Source: DATELY01 sp035276085
Lineage (GTDB): Bacteria; Pseudomonadota; Gammaproteobacteria; Steroidobacterales; Steroidobacteraceae
DNA length: 23,482 bases
Direction of reading: 5' to 3'
Assembly (NCBI GenBank): GCA_035276085.1
Contig: DATELY010000075.1
Coordinates: forward strand, 1 to 23,482
Shown here: positions 1 through 9,500 of the stretch, one piece after another
Layout of the letters: each line of letters opens with the position of its first letter
Position numbering within the stretch: position 1 is the first letter of the stretch
The notes under the pieces: generated by a model
The model's database searches: none
What the model was told of the DNA's origin: nothing
Seen by the model: the letters and a program-made list of their open reading frames with translations, nothing else
Program-made: the position numbers and the translations under genes

Positions 1-531
1 AGCGTCTCGACTCAACGTGACCGCGCGACCTCTTGCACCTAACTGGCGGTGTGCAACTCAACAGCACTTCGCACGCCCGAGTTGCTCGTCTTCTGCAAGC
101 GCTGAACCGAATGGGCACAAGTTCTCAAGCGCAATGCCTCGTGCTCGGCGACAGCTTGCGAATGCAATGGCGAGCGCAGAGCTGCCAAGAGGTTTTCTGC
201 AAATCTACATGAGCTCCTTGGCCTAAGTTTCAGTCTTTACATAAGTATTGATGTGAAACCGGCCCGCACTGCCCGTTGCATGCGTCTCGCTTTCGTCAAT
301 GACGCATCGCAGCGGGCATCTTCGGGTCGGCTGACGGCGGTCACCGACAAGCGCGATTTCGAGGTTGAAATTGCAACGCTGCGGCGTATATTCATGCGCT
401 ACCTGCCTGAGCTAGCGAAAGAATTTTTTGGCGCGAAGCTAAAGTGAATTCTAGGTGCCAGCGTTCGGGTACCCACACTACTCGTGGTCTTAGCGCCGCC
501 GAAACAGCACACTCGAGAGGCCTTGTTGTAC
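1..531. other. Left-edge stretch without a convincing gene
   Basis: No reading frame here has a recognisable domain or convincing coding character. A 64-codon frame from a GTG at 253 to 447 ends in a plausible amphipathic segment rich in Leu, Arg and Glu, but its first half is low-quality and it lacks a good ribosome binding site. The only notable signal is a sigma70-like promoter near 365-392, listed separately, which points at the small gene starting at 532. No tRNA, attachment site or insertion-sequence end was seen. Confidence 0.5.
365..392 (+). promoter_or_regulatory. Candidate sigma70 promoter upstream of the small hypothetical gene
   Basis: TTGAAA at 365-370 and TATATT at 387-392 each match the sigma70 consensus at 5 of 6 positions and are separated by 16 bases. 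Transcription would start near 399 and reach the ATG at 532 after a leader of about 130 bases. The match is by eye, and the long leader lowers confidence. Confidence 0.35.
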
Positions 532-876
532 ATGAACAACGCTTGGGAAGCCCTCTTCGCCGCCACCGTGACCCTGGCCTCAGCTGGACCCATCAAACAA
601 CGACTCGCCGCAGCGTATACAGAGCATCTCGACCGGTTGGAACGACGGGAACTGCCTGGCGAAGTCCGCGAGGATTTCGACAAGCTCAAGAATGGCCTGT
701 CAGCCGTGAAGCCGATGCGTGGCGAAACCGCTGTGCAGGCCACTGTTCGCAAGATGTCTGACCTGCAAGCCGGAGAGCACGCCGTTCACATCGTGAACCT
801 CCTGGGGACGCTCACGCGTCTTCAGACGCAACTCCCGCGTCAGCCGATCCTTCGGGCGATCAAATCGGATGGCTGA
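532..876 (+). CDS. Conserved small hypothetical protein (114 aa)
   Basis: The product is a soluble, mostly helical protein of 114 residues, starting MNNAWEALFAATVTLA. Its middle reads IKQRLAAAYTEHLDRL, then a charged segment, then a GETAVQATVRKMSD block. This resembles a conserved proteobacterial hypothetical family of similar size with no known function. I recognise the pattern but cannot name a domain. The ATG at 532 is preferred because it has GAGAGG 11 bases upstream and the family-like sequence begins there; a GTG at 484 in the same frame would add 16 residues of poorer quality. The gene converges on the TIR-like gene with two bases between their stop codons. There is no signal peptide or membrane segment. 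Function unknown. Confidence 0.7.
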   Translation: MNNAWEALFAATVTLASAGPIKQRLAAAYTEHLDRLERRELPGEVREDFDKLKNGLSAVKPMRGETAVQATVRKMSDLQAGEHAVHIVNLLGTLTRLQTQLPRQPILRAIKSDG

Positions 877-896
877 CTTCAATCGAGTTTGAAGTC
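875..896. terminator. Perfect dyad at convergent gene ends, possible bidirectional terminator
   Basis: GACTTCAA at 875-882 and TTGAAGTC at 889-896 form a perfect 8-bp stem with a 6-base loop. The dyad overlaps the stop codons of the two convergent genes (874-876 on plus, 879-881 on minus). No T-run follows on either strand, so an intrinsic terminator is only possible; the structure might instead protect the 3' ends. Confidence 0.35.
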
Positions 897-1340
897 GATG
901 ACGTCCCAGCGGGCCGTGTCTTCGTGACGAGCCTGACGGCGGATCGCGTCGGCAATCGAACGCTCATTCCACTCGATCCGTTCGTCGCTCAGTGCCTCGA
1001 GCTGCACCGGCAGCTTCTCTTTCACCCCGAACAACTCGAGCACGATGACGGGCTTGTCGAAGCCCTTTGCGCAGTTCAATTCGAACTCCACCCAATCGCG
1101 ATGCGGCTTGTAGAGCCCGGCCGGGATGATGACCACTTCCGACAGTCCGATCTGGCGACGTAACTCTGTGCGGGCGCCTTCCGGGTCCGCCAGAAATTTG
1201 CGATCGGGAACGCCGACGTTGCGATAGTAGAAATTGTGCGAGCTTTCGAGGTATTCGAAGACCCGCAGATAGTCCTCGACTTCTTCGAACGGATGGGCAA
1301 CGAAGATGCGGACCGGGTTCTGCTGGGAAATGGCGTTCAC
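879..1340 (-). CDS. TIR-like (DUF1863 / MTH538-type) domain protein
   Basis: This 153-residue protein is almost entirely one TIR-like fold. The first strand is VRIFVAHPFEE at 10-20, a second strand VVIIPAGLY lies near 69-77, and the helix DWVEFELNCAK covers 82-92. In that helix Glu87 sits where the catalytic Glu of TIR NADases such as SARM1 (DWVHKEI) and the Thoeris ThsB group lies. A final helix near 126-138 completes the fold. From family knowledge such domains can cleave NAD or make cyclic ADP-ribose signals; here the activity is inferred. The start is GTG, chosen because GAGGGAG lies five bases upstream. No ThsA, SLOG or other TIR-linked effector gene lies nearby. The neighbours are a convergent hypothetical gene and a divergent phosphodiesterase-fold gene. 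It could be a stand-alone defence or stress protein, or have a housekeeping role. Confidence 0.72.
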   Translation of the reverse strand: MNAISQQNPVRIFVAHPFEEVEDYLRVFEYLESSHNFYYRNVGVPDRKFLADPEGARTELRRQIGLSEVVIIPAGLYKPHRDWVEFELNCAKGFDKPVIVLELFGVKEKLPVQLEALSDERIEWNERSIADAIRRQARHEDTARWDVIDFKLD

Positions 1341-1368
1341 GAAGGCTCCCTCGCACGGCGGGTGCTGA

Positions 1369-1374
1369 ATTGTA
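1369..1374 (-). promoter_or_regulatory. Weak -10-like element for the TIR-like gene
   Basis: Read on the minus strand, 1374-1369 is TACAAT, a 5 of 6 match to the -10 consensus, placed about 30 bases upstream of the GTG start. There is no clear -35 hexamer at 16-18 bases. The divergent gene has an equally weak TAGAAT at 1450-1455 on the plus strand, also without a -35. Both are tentative. Confidence 0.25.
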
Positions 1375-1491
1375 ATCGAGTCTTTCCCTTCGCGGCCGCC
1401 CAGAGATCGATTGCGCTGTACCGTACCGCAGCGCCTGGAGCGGCTACGATAGAATGCGGCGCGCTGCCGCCGGGCAAAGCCAGGACTCCTG

Positions 1492-2238
1492 ATGCGATTC
1501 GTGCTCTACAACATCCGCTACGCTACAGGCGCAGGCCCTTCGTTCCACCTGCCCATACCAGGCGCCGGGTATCTACGCAGCAACCGACGTGTGCTCGAGC
1601 GCATTACCCAATTCTTGAAGTCATTGGATCCGGATCTGGTCGGGTTGATCGAAGTGGACACGGGGTCGATCCGCTCGGGATTGGTAAACCAGGCGCACGA
1701 AATCGCCGAATCGCTTGGCCACTACTCGACCTACCAGTGCAAATACGGCACCACATCGCTCAATCAATTGGTCCCCATCGTGCGCAAGCAGAGCAATGCG
1801 TTTCTGGCCGCGCCCCGCGTGGAAGGCGAACGCTTCCATTACTTCGATACCGGCATCAAACGCCTGATCATCGAACTGGAGCTGGAAGAGGTCTGCGTCT
1901 TCCTCGTGCACTTGTCGTTGAAATTTCGGCATCGGCACGACCAGCTGCGGCATCTGCACGAACTGGTCAAACAAGCCCGCAAACCCGTGATCGTCGCGGG
2001 CGACTTCAACACGTTCTGGGGCGATCACGAGATCTATCTGTTCACCCAGGCCGCGGGCCTGCGCAGTGCGAATCAGAAGAGCCTGCCCTCGTATCCCAGC
2101 CGAACTCCCCGGAAAGAACTCGATTTCATCCTGCATTCGGATTGCATCGAGATCACGCATTTCGAAATCCCGGACGTGCGCATGTCGGACCACCTGCCGC
2201 TCGTGTGCGATTTCGAAGTGAAGCGCAAAGCTGCGTGA
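1492..2238 (+). CDS. Endonuclease/exonuclease/phosphatase (EEP) family hydrolase
   Basis: A 248-residue metal-dependent phosphoesterase of the EEP fold (DNase I, exonuclease III and inositol phosphatase superfamily). The signature residues occur in order: Asn7 in LYNIRY, Glu54 in GLIEVD, Asp171 and Asn173 in GDFNT, Asp211 in LDFIL, and Asp233-His234 in SDHLP. The whole catalytic and Mg-binding set therefore appears intact. The substrate cannot be read from sequence; DNA, phosphoinositide-like or other phosphodiesters are possible. There is no signal peptide, so it is probably cytoplasmic. The ATG has AGGA six bases upstream. The gene ends 16 bases before the fatty-acid oxidation gene on the same strand, so the two are probably co-transcribed, although no metabolic link is obvious. 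Confidence 0.85.
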   Translation: MRFVLYNIRYATGAGPSFHLPIPGAGYLRSNRRVLERITQFLKSLDPDLVGLIEVDTGSIRSGLVNQAHEIAESLGHYSTYQCKYGTTSLNQLVPIVRKQSNAFLAAPRVEGERFHYFDTGIKRLIIELELEEVCVFLVHLSLKFRHRHDQLRHLHELVKQARKPVIVAGDFNTFWGDHEIYLFTQAAGLRSANQKSLPSYPSRTPRKELDFILHSDCIEITHFEIPDVRMSDHLPLVCDFEVKRKAA

Positions 2239-2254
2239 AGCCGGAGCACACACG

Positions 2255-4285
2255 GTGAATGCGCAAGTCCTGGGACAGCACTGGGCCTTGCGGCTGGATG
2301 CCGATCGGATCGCGTGGCTCGCGCTGGACAAGCAAGGCGCCGGCGCCAACAGCCTGTCACGCGATGTCATGGAACAGCTGGACCAGGAGCTCGCGCGACT
2401 GACACAGTCGCCACCGCGTGCGCTCATCGTGCACTCGAACAAGACCCAGGGGTTCATCGCCGGCGCGGATATCAAGGAATTCCTGGGTATCAAGACGGCA
2501 GCAGCAGCGGTGCCTCTGATCAAGGCAGGACAGGCCGTTCTGACTCGACTCGAGCGCTTGCCATTTCCGACGGTGGCGGCCATCAATGGGTATGCCTTGG
2601 GCGGCGGGCTGGAGCTCGCCCTGGCTTGCAAGTACCGTATCGCGGCTGAATCCCACAAACCCACACTCGGTTTTCCCGAGGTCATGCTGGGGCTGCATCC
2701 CGGATTTGGCGGCACGGTACGCGCCGTGCGTCTTGCTGGCCCGATCGCGGCCATGGAACTGATGCTGACAGGCCGTTCCTTGCGTCCGAATCAGGCGCGC
2801 GCATTGGGACTGATCGACCAAGTCGTACCTGCGCCCGAGTTGCTCGAGCGGGCCCGTACGGTAGCGTTGAATCCACCGCCGGTTCGCGGAGTCAATCTCA
2901 AGCACTCGATCATGAATCTCGCGCCCGTGCGCAAGGTGCTCGCGAACAAGATGCGCGCACAGACGGCGCGCCGCGTCCGCCCCGAGCACTACCCAGCACC
3001 CTTTGCATTGATCGACTTGTGGGAGCGCGGGGGCGGCAAAGGAGAAGCCTCCATGGAGGCTGAAGCGCAATCCATGGCGCAACTCATTTGCACGCCGACA
3101 TCCCGCAATCTGGTTCGTGTTTTCTTCCTGCAGGAGCGCATGAAGGCGCTCGGTAAGGAGGGATCGAGCGTACAGCGCGTACACGTCGTGGGTGCCGGCG
3201 TGATGGGAGCGGACATCGCCGCATGGTGTGCGTTGCGCGGCTTGAGTGTCACGCTGCAGGACCGCGGTCAAGAGTTCATCGACAAAGGACTGCTGCGTGC
3301 ACGCGAGCTGTTTGCGCGACGTTCCCGGGATCCTCAACAGCGCGCGGCCGTCGAAGAGCGGCTCGTCGGCGATCTCGAAGGGCACGGCATCGCGACCGCC
3401 GACGTCGTCATCGAAGCCATTTTCGAGAACGCGACGGCCAAGCAAGAGCTCTTCGCACGCACGGAACCCCTCATGCGGGCGGATGCGGTACTGGCTACCA
3501 ACACCTCGAGCATCATGCTCGAGGTGCTCCAACGCACGCTCAAACGACCGGAGCGCCTGTTGGGACTGCACTTCTTCAATCCGGTGCCGAAGATGCCGCT
3601 GGTCGAGGTCATCCGCAGCGACTCGACCGATACCCAGCGATTACAGCGCGCGCTCGCCTTCGTGCGGCAGATCGACAAACTGCCCCTGCCCTGCCATAGC
3701 GCACCCGGATTCGTCGTCAACCGCATCCTGATGCCCTACTTGACACAGGCACTGCGCGCCGTGGAAGAAGGCATCCCGCTTGCCGCGATCGATGCGGCGG
3801 CCGAGGACTTCGGCATGCCGATGGGTCCCATCGAGCTCGCAGATGTCGTTGGACTCGACGTGATCGCAAGCGTAGGCAACGTGCTGAATGCGCAAGCCAT
3901 GGTGGCCCCGCCCAAGGCACTGACGCTCCTCCTCGATCAGAAAAAACTCGGCAGCAAAACAGGCGAAGGGTTCTATCGCTGGGAAAATGGCAAAGCCATG
4001 AAACCCCCGCTGGAACGTGAAACCATCCCGCCGGACCTGCAAGACCGCCTCATCCTGGCCCTGGTCAACGAAGCCGTAGCCGTTCTTCGCGAGGGCATCG
4101 TGGACGATGCCGATCTCATCGATGCGGGCGCCATTTTTGGTGCAGGCTTTGCGCCCTTCCGTGGCGGGCCGATTCACTACGCGCGCGAGCGTGGCGTGAC
4201 TGAAGTGGTCGAGCGCTTGAAGCAGCTGGCCGCGAAGTACGGTCCAGCCTTGGACCCTGATGCGGGCTGGCAGCTACTGCACTGA
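2255..4285 (+). CDS. fadJ: Fatty acid oxidation complex alpha subunit (enoyl-CoA hydratase / 3-hydroxyacyl-CoA dehydrogenase)
   Basis: This bifunctional beta-oxidation enzyme hydrates trans-2-enoyl-CoA and oxidises the 3-hydroxyacyl-CoA with NAD. The N-terminal crotonase domain (about 1-190) has the GFIAGADIKEF oxyanion-hole region at 67-77 and the catalytic pair Glu120 (GGGLE) and Glu142 (FPEVMLG). The dehydrogenase domain follows with the NAD-binding GAGVMG at 313-318 and the catalytic His439 in GLHFFNP, then C-terminal domains with HSAPGFVVNR and GPIELADVVGLDV. At 676 residues it is somewhat shorter than E. coli FadB or FadJ. GTG is the start, preceded by GGAG at 8 bases. No thiolase (fadA/fadI) gene is adjacent, so the beta subunit must lie elsewhere. 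The choice between FadB-like and FadJ-like is uncertain. Confidence 0.9.
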   Translation: MNAQVLGQHWALRLDADRIAWLALDKQGAGANSLSRDVMEQLDQELARLTQSPPRALIVHSNKTQGFIAGADIKEFLGIKTAAAAVPLIKAGQAVLTRLERLPFPTVAAINGYALGGGLELALACKYRIAAESHKPTLGFPEVMLGLHPGFGGTVRAVRLAGPIAAMELMLTGRSLRPNQARALGLIDQVVPAPELLERARTVALNPPPVRGVNLKHSIMNLAPVRKVLANKMRAQTARRVRPEHYPAPFALIDLWERGGGKGEASMEAEAQSMAQLICTPTSRNLVRVFFLQERMKALGKEGSSVQRVHVVGAGVMGADIAAWCALRGLSVTLQDRGQEFIDKGLLRARELFARRSRDPQQRAAVEERLVGDLEGHGIATADVVIEAIFENATAKQELFARTEPLMRADAVLATNTSSIMLEVLQRTLKRPERLLGLHFFNPVPKMPLVEVIRSDSTDTQRLQRALAFVRQIDKLPLPCHSAPGFVVNRILMPYLTQALRAVEEGIPLAAIDAAAEDFGMPMGPIELADVVGLDVIASVGNVLNAQAMVAPPKALTLLLDQKKLGSKTGEGFYRWENGKAMKPPLERETIPPDLQDRLILALVNEAVAVLREGIVDDADLIDAGAIFGAGFAPFRGGPIHYARERGVTEVVERLKQLAAKYGPALDPDAGWQLLH

Positions 4286-4383
4286 CGCCGGCCGCCGCCC
4301 CCGTGTAATCCCGCTGCGCCGCAATCGACGATCGCTGCTACGATCGGACCACCTCCACTCGATCTCAAGGTCCCATCGACGAT

Positions 4384-5454
4384 ATGGCCGACAACAGGCA
4401 TCCCCAGCTCGAATTGCTACGCAGCTTTTCGCCGCTCGACGGGATGAAAAAGGAAAATCTACACGGACTCTCACGCAAGGCTGCGCTGCGTGAACTGTCC
4501 ATGGGTCGCTTGTTGTTCAAGGAAGGCGATACCGACAAGCGCACGTACTACCTCGCCAAGGGCGCCATCGAGTTGATGCGCGATGGGCGCGTGATGCTGA
4601 CCATCCGCAGCGGCACCCCCGAGGCGCGCAATCCACTGGCACCGCAGCTACCACGGCGCTACAGCGCGCGCGTGCTATCGGACAAGGCCGAGTACCTGGC
4701 GATGGACAGCGACACGTTGGACATGATGTTGACGTGGGATCAAACCGGCTCGTATCACGTCGCCGAACTGCGTAGCGCGGACGCCGAAGCCGCCGTGCCC
4801 GATGACTGGATGACGACGCTGTTGCAGACCAAGGCGTTTCATCGCATTCCACCTGCGAACATCCAGGCGATCTTCATGCGCATGCAACGCGTGGATTACA
4901 AGGAGGGCGAAACGGTCATCAAGCAAGGCGACGACGGCGATTACTTCTACGTCATCGTCAACGGCAAGTGTGCGGTGACGCGTGAGACCCCGCTCAATCA
5001 GCAAGGCATCCGCCTGGCTGAGCTGGGGGTCGGCGACACCTTCGGCGAGGAAGCGCTGATTGCCGATGCCAAGCGCAATGCCACCGTCACGATGATGACG
5101 CCCGGAACGTTGATGCGCCTGGGAAAGGAAGACTTTCGTACGTTGTTGAACGAGCCGCTACTGCAATGGGTCACGCTGGCAGAAGCGCAAAAGGTCATCC
5201 AACTCGGCGGCATGTGGCTGGACGTGCGCTTGCCCAGTGAGTTCGAGCACGATCACATTCAAGGCGCCACCAACGTGCCGCTGTATTTCCTGCGCATGAA
5301 GATGAAGTCGCTCGATCGTCACATCCGCTACGTCGTGTGCTGTGATACGGGCCGGCGCAGCTCGGCCGCCGCCTACATCCTGTCGGAGCGCGGCTTCGAT
5401 GCGTGCGTGCTGAAGGACGGCTTGGGCGGAACCGACTGGCGCAACCAGAAATAG
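4384..5454 (+). CDS. Tandem cyclic-nucleotide-binding domains fused to a rhodanese domain
   Basis: A 356-residue cytoplasmic protein of three domains. Residues about 12-125 form a cNMP-like beta-barrel (LLRSFSPLDG start) with no recognisable phosphate-binding cassette. Residues about 145-255 form a second cNMP domain with a good cassette, GEEALIADAKRNATV at 221-235, including the Glu and Arg expected to contact the cyclic nucleotide. Residues about 262-356 are a rhodanese domain with LDVRLPSEFEHDHIQGATNVP and an active-site loop CDTGRRS beginning at Cys320. The likely role is a regulatory sulfurtransferase or phosphatase-like module controlled by cyclic nucleotide. There is no DNA-binding domain, so it is not a CRP-type regulator. 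It follows the beta-oxidation gene by 98 bases and converges on the next gene with a 17-base gap. Confidence 0.85.
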   Translation: MADNRHPQLELLRSFSPLDGMKKENLHGLSRKAALRELSMGRLLFKEGDTDKRTYYLAKGAIELMRDGRVMLTIRSGTPEARNPLAPQLPRRYSARVLSDKAEYLAMDSDTLDMMLTWDQTGSYHVAELRSADAEAAVPDDWMTTLLQTKAFHRIPPANIQAIFMRMQRVDYKEGETVIKQGDDGDYFYVIVNGKCAVTRETPLNQQGIRLAELGVGDTFGEEALIADAKRNATVTMMTPGTLMRLGKEDFRTLLNEPLLQWVTLAEAQKVIQLGGMWLDVRLPSEFEHDHIQGATNVPLYFLRMKMKSLDRHIRYVVCCDTGRRSSAAAYILSERGFDACVLKDGLGGTDWRNQK

Positions 5455-5471
5455 TCGAACTATGTCCGCGT

Positions 5472-5891
5472 TCAGCTGAGCCGCACTTCGTCACCCGGTA
5501 GCGCGGAGCCGTTGGGTCGAAATCGACGCGAGTCACTGCGCAGCGCATCGATCGCAATCGCGCGTAATTTGCGCAGCAGGTTGGTGCTGGATGATTCGTG
5601 CAAGCGCGGCAACAGCCACGCCACCTGATCGAATGTCTGTGTCAGCGCCATGTAAACATCCGCATGCGGCACCATCGTGAGCTGAATTTCGAACGGTCCT
5701 GCGGTCACGTGGAGCTTGACTCGGAACGACTCCTCCAGGCTGTCTGTATAGACGACTCCGTCCACGTGCACGTTGCACGCATCCAGCGTCCCAACACGTC
5801 GCTCCAGAATCGCGCGCAGATCGCGAGCACACGTAATCACCGCGTCGACCGACGCGATGTTCGAATAGGTCACTCGTGTTGGCGAGTGCAT
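5472..5891 (-). CDS. HPF/RaiA-like (S30AE-type) ribosome-associated protein, divergent
   Basis: This 139-residue protein resembles the HPF/RaiA fold. It opens with RVTYSNIASVDAVI and a helix DLRAILERRVGTL, followed by a strand CNVHVDG. Next come FRVKLHVTAGPFEIQLT and DVYMALTQTFDQVAWLL, which match the order beta-alpha-beta-beta-beta-alpha and the acidic-Val-Tyr-x-Ala signature before the last helix. Members of that family bind the 30S subunit and promote hibernation or shape translation. Here similarity is judged by eye and the protein lacks the very basic helix surface of classical HPF, so ribosome binding is only inferred. A strong GAAGGGGGG precedes the ATG. The C-terminal 35 residues (LRSDSRRFRPNG region) appear disordered. 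Confidence 0.55.
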   Translation of the reverse strand: MHSPTRVTYSNIASVDAVITCARDLRAILERRVGTLDACNVHVDGVVYTDSLEESFRVKLHVTAGPFEIQLTMVPHADVYMALTQTFDQVAWLLPRLHESSSTNLLRKLRAIAIDALRSDSRRFRPNGSALPGDEVRLS

Positions 5892-6222
5892 GACCGACCC
5901 CCCTTCCCGATTTCATCTTCCCTGACCGAGCGTTGGACAGCGCGTTTCACATTCATGTTAGGCGCCGAAGACACAACCTTACTGCCGATGCAAGTTCAGG
6001 TCTGTCCGGTATTTGCGACGATTGAAAAAAGATTGTCCATCGCGCGCAACAGAAATCGCAGACGTGGGTGCGCGCGATGTTGCGCAGTGGCGATTGCACA
6101 CGGGATGGCATCGCGCTGCACTTCAGGTGCGCCGCGACGCTGTTGCACAAGCAAGGCTACCTAAGGAACCGACTAACCATGCGTTGAACGCTCGGCACGA
6201 GCCTCGATGCGACTCGAAGGCG
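5892..6222. other. Non-coding gap between pilZ and the HPF-like gene
   Basis: These 331 bases hold no supportable gene. Short frames on both strands lack a ribosome binding site and any recognisable domain. On the minus strand there is a run of six T at about 6025-6030, but no stable hairpin precedes it, so it is not called a terminator for the pilZ operon. No convincing sigma70 promoter was found for the HPF-like gene apart from its strong ribosome binding site. Confidence 0.5.
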
Positions 6223-6579
6223 TTACATCGTGTGCGTCGGCTTATCGCCACCGAGCGCGCCGGCGAGATAACTTTCGATTTTTCGTTGCGTGTTGCCGCG
6301 ATCCTGTTCGCTGAACTGCACACCGATGCCGGCAGTGCGCTTGCCTTGCGCACCTTTTGGCGTCATCCAGATCACACGACCTGCAACAGGAAGCTTCTCG
6401 TCTTCGCCCATGAGGTTCAGCAACATGAACACTTCGTCGCCGAGTCGATAGTTGCTGTTGGTGGGAATGAACAAGCCGCCGTTCTTGATGAAGGGCATGT
6501 AGGCGAGATACAGCGCGCTCTTGTCCTTGATCGTGAGCGTCAACAATCCGGGCTTACTGCTTGGTTGCCGCATATTCAT
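6223..6579 (-). CDS. pilZ: Type IV pilus PilZ-domain protein
   Basis: A single PilZ domain of 118 residues. LLTLTIKDKSALYLAYMPFIKNGG, FIPTNSNYRLGDEVFMLL, GRVIWMTPKGAQG and GIGVQF are all characteristic of the PilZ protein proper, which is needed for type IV pilus assembly through PilB and FimX. Like true PilZ it lacks the N-terminal RxxxR needed for strong cyclic-di-GMP binding. The C-terminus PTHTM is typical. It follows holB by 36 bases in the conserved tmk-holB-pilZ order. ATG at 6579 is used; an in-frame ATG at 6573 is an alternative, and neither has a strong ribosome binding site. Confidence 0.93.
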   Translation of the reverse strand: MNMRQPSSKPGLLTLTIKDKSALYLAYMPFIKNGGLFIPTNSNYRLGDEVFMLLNLMGEDEKLPVAGRVIWMTPKGAQGKRTAGIGVQFSEQDRGNTQRKIESYLAGALGGDKPTHTM

Positions 6580-9500
6580 TCGCGTCTGACTCGTGATCTT
6601 CCCAAAGCCGCTTAGTCAAGCGACGTGTCTATTGTCCGGGCGCAGGGCGCTGAGCAGGCTCAGCAACAAACTCTCAACCGCCAGCTCACGCTGCAAAGCC
6701 GTCTTGGTCAACTGCGCCCGCAACTGTCGAATTCGATCGAGAACTTCGTATATGGCGGTTATGTTCAACGGGGGTCCACCCGTTGGCAAGGGCACAGCTC
6801 TCTTTGGGAACGTGATCAACTCGTCATTTCCCACAATCCACGCCCGCAGGCGCTGGCTCAACCATAGATCGAGCCACTTCAGACGCTCAGGCAAGCGCTC
6901 GTCCGCCCACACCGACGCGATCTGCGTCACATCGGCCGCGCCCGTCAGCAGATCGCCCACAGCACGCATCATCCGCTCGTTGAGATCGGCGAACCGACCG
7001 CTCTGTGCATACGCGAGAGCACTGAGGGGACCGCCCGAGCAGAACTCCAGAAGCGCCGGTTCGAGCTGTACAGCGGCCGTCTCGAAGCACCATTTCTGCA
7101 CGGCGTCCGGCGTCGGCTTCGCGATCTCGAGTTGCTGGCAGCGACTGCGGATCGTCGCCGGCAACGCGCCAGGCTGCGAGGTCAACAACATCAGCAAGCT
7201 GTGTGGTGTGGGTTCTTCCAATGTCTTGAGCAGACTGTTCGCCGCGCCCATCGTCATCTGATGAGCGGGTTCGATCACCGCGACCTTCCATCCATGACGC
7301 GCGCTCGTGTGCGCCAGCTTTTGCGTGGCGACGCGGATCTGATCGATGGAAATCTGCTGTTTGTCTTCTTCCGGTTGGATCCACTGGAAATCCGGATGCG
7401 TGCCCGCCCGCAGCAACGTGCACGCGGCACATTCGCCACACGGCGCGAACGCCGCGCGCGCGCGTTCGCACAACAGTGCAGCGCCGAGCCACATGGCGAA
7501 GTTGCGCTTGCCCAATCCTTCCGCGCCTTGCAGCAACAGACCGTGCGGCAGGCGCTGGACCTCGTGTGCCGCGGTAAGCCGATCGGCCAGCTCGCGATGC
7601 CATGGCAGGCACAGCGGCTGCGGTAGCGCTTGGGCTGCATCTTCACTCACAACACGACTCCTGCAATGAAGCGCTGCAGAGTCGCGCGTACGTCCGCACT
7701 CACCTGCTCGAGAGGACGGCTCGCATCGATCAATCGCACGCGCTCCGGTTCGCGCTTCGCAATCTGGAGATAGCCGTTGCGAACACGTTCGAAGAACGCG
7801 GCGTGTTCGGATTCGAAGCGGTCTGCAGCGCTGTGCTGCGTACGATTTCGTTGCTGCGCACGTTGCAAGCCAATCGCGGCCGGCGTGTCGAGCAGCAGCG
7901 TCAGATCCGGCTTCAATCCCGCCTGCACGATCGTCTCCAATGCACGGATGTGCTCGCTCGACATTCCGCGTCCAGCCCCCTGGTAGGCATATGAAGCATC
8001 CGTGAAGCGGTCGCACACGACCCACGCGCCACGAGCGAGTGACGGCTTGATCAGATTCTCCAGATGAGTTGCGCGCGCTGCGAACATCAGCAGCAACTCG
8101 CACGTGGCCGGCATCGGCTCCGATGTCTTGTCCAGCAACAGCGAACGGATCTGTTCGGCCCGCATCGTCCCGCCGGGCTCACGCGTGGCGACGACTTCAT
8201 GCCCCGCCGCACGAATCAGCTCGCACGCGAGCGCGAGCTGCGTGGACTTACCCGCGCCCTCCCCGCCTTCCAGGGTGATGAATCGGCCGGGCGACATCAG
8301 CGGCTCCTCAGTTTGCGCAGGTAGCGTTGTACCGCCGCCTGGTGCTCGTCATTGGTCCGCGAGAAGTAATGGCTGCCATCAGGTTCACCCGTTGCAACGA
8401 AAAACAGCGCGTCCGTCGATGCCGGTCGTACGGCGGCATCCAGCGACGCAGCGCCGACCATCGCTATGGGCGTCGGCGGCAATCCGGCCCGAGTGTACGT
8501 GTTGTACGGGGTGTCTCGCGTCAGATCTGCGCGACGGATATTGCCGTCATACGCTTCCTGCAACCCGTAGATCACGGTCGGGTCCGTTTGCAGCCGCATG
8601 CCGCGCCGCAGGCGCTGGACGAAGACACCGGCGATCAGTGGTCGTTCGCGATCCAGCGCAGTTTCCTTCTCTACGATCGAGGCAAGGATCAAGGCTTCGT
8701 AAGGCGATGCCAGTGGCAGATCGCTTGCACGCTGATCCCAGCGCGCGGCCAACTCGGTCTGCAGGCGGCGATGCGCGATCTTCAAGATGTCCAGATCGGA
8801 GGTGCCGCGCGGGAAGCGATACGTGTCCGGGAAGAACTGTCCCTCTGGATGCAAGCCGGGATCGCCGAGGGCAGCCATCAACTCATCGTCGCTCATCCTG
8901 GCAGTCAGGGAATGCAGCGACGTATGGCGGGCGAGCGTGGCGCGCAGGTCACGGACGTTCGTGCCCTCGATGAGCGTTACGCTGTGCAGAATCACTTCAC
9001 CCGACGTGAACAACCGCAACAGCTGGACGGGAGTCAACCCCGGCGTCAACGCGTACTCACCTGCCCGCAGCTTGTTCGCGTCGCCGGTGTAGCGGGCCCA
9101 GAGCGCCCACACACGGGGTCGTTCGATGATGCCGCGACCCGCAAGATCCTGTGCCAATGCACGCATGGATTTGCCTTTCGGCAGCTCATAGGCCACCGGC
9201 GCGCGTAACTTCGGCAGCGGTTCATTCAGCCAACGGTGTGCATGAATACCACTCGCGATGGCGGCGATCGCGATCGATATCCCCAGCGCAAGAACCGAAA
9301 AAAGCGCTTTGCGCATGCTAGAGCGACAGTGCCCGCTTGAGCTGTTGTGCAATCGGTCCGCTCGGCCAGCGCTGTCCCTCGAGCTGTACCATCGGACGAA
9401 TCCCGCGCAGCGCGTTGGTAATGAATGCTTCCTCGGCGCGGTCGAAATCGGCAGGCCATAGCGAACATTCCTCGACACTGAAACCGAGCGCTCTTGCCGC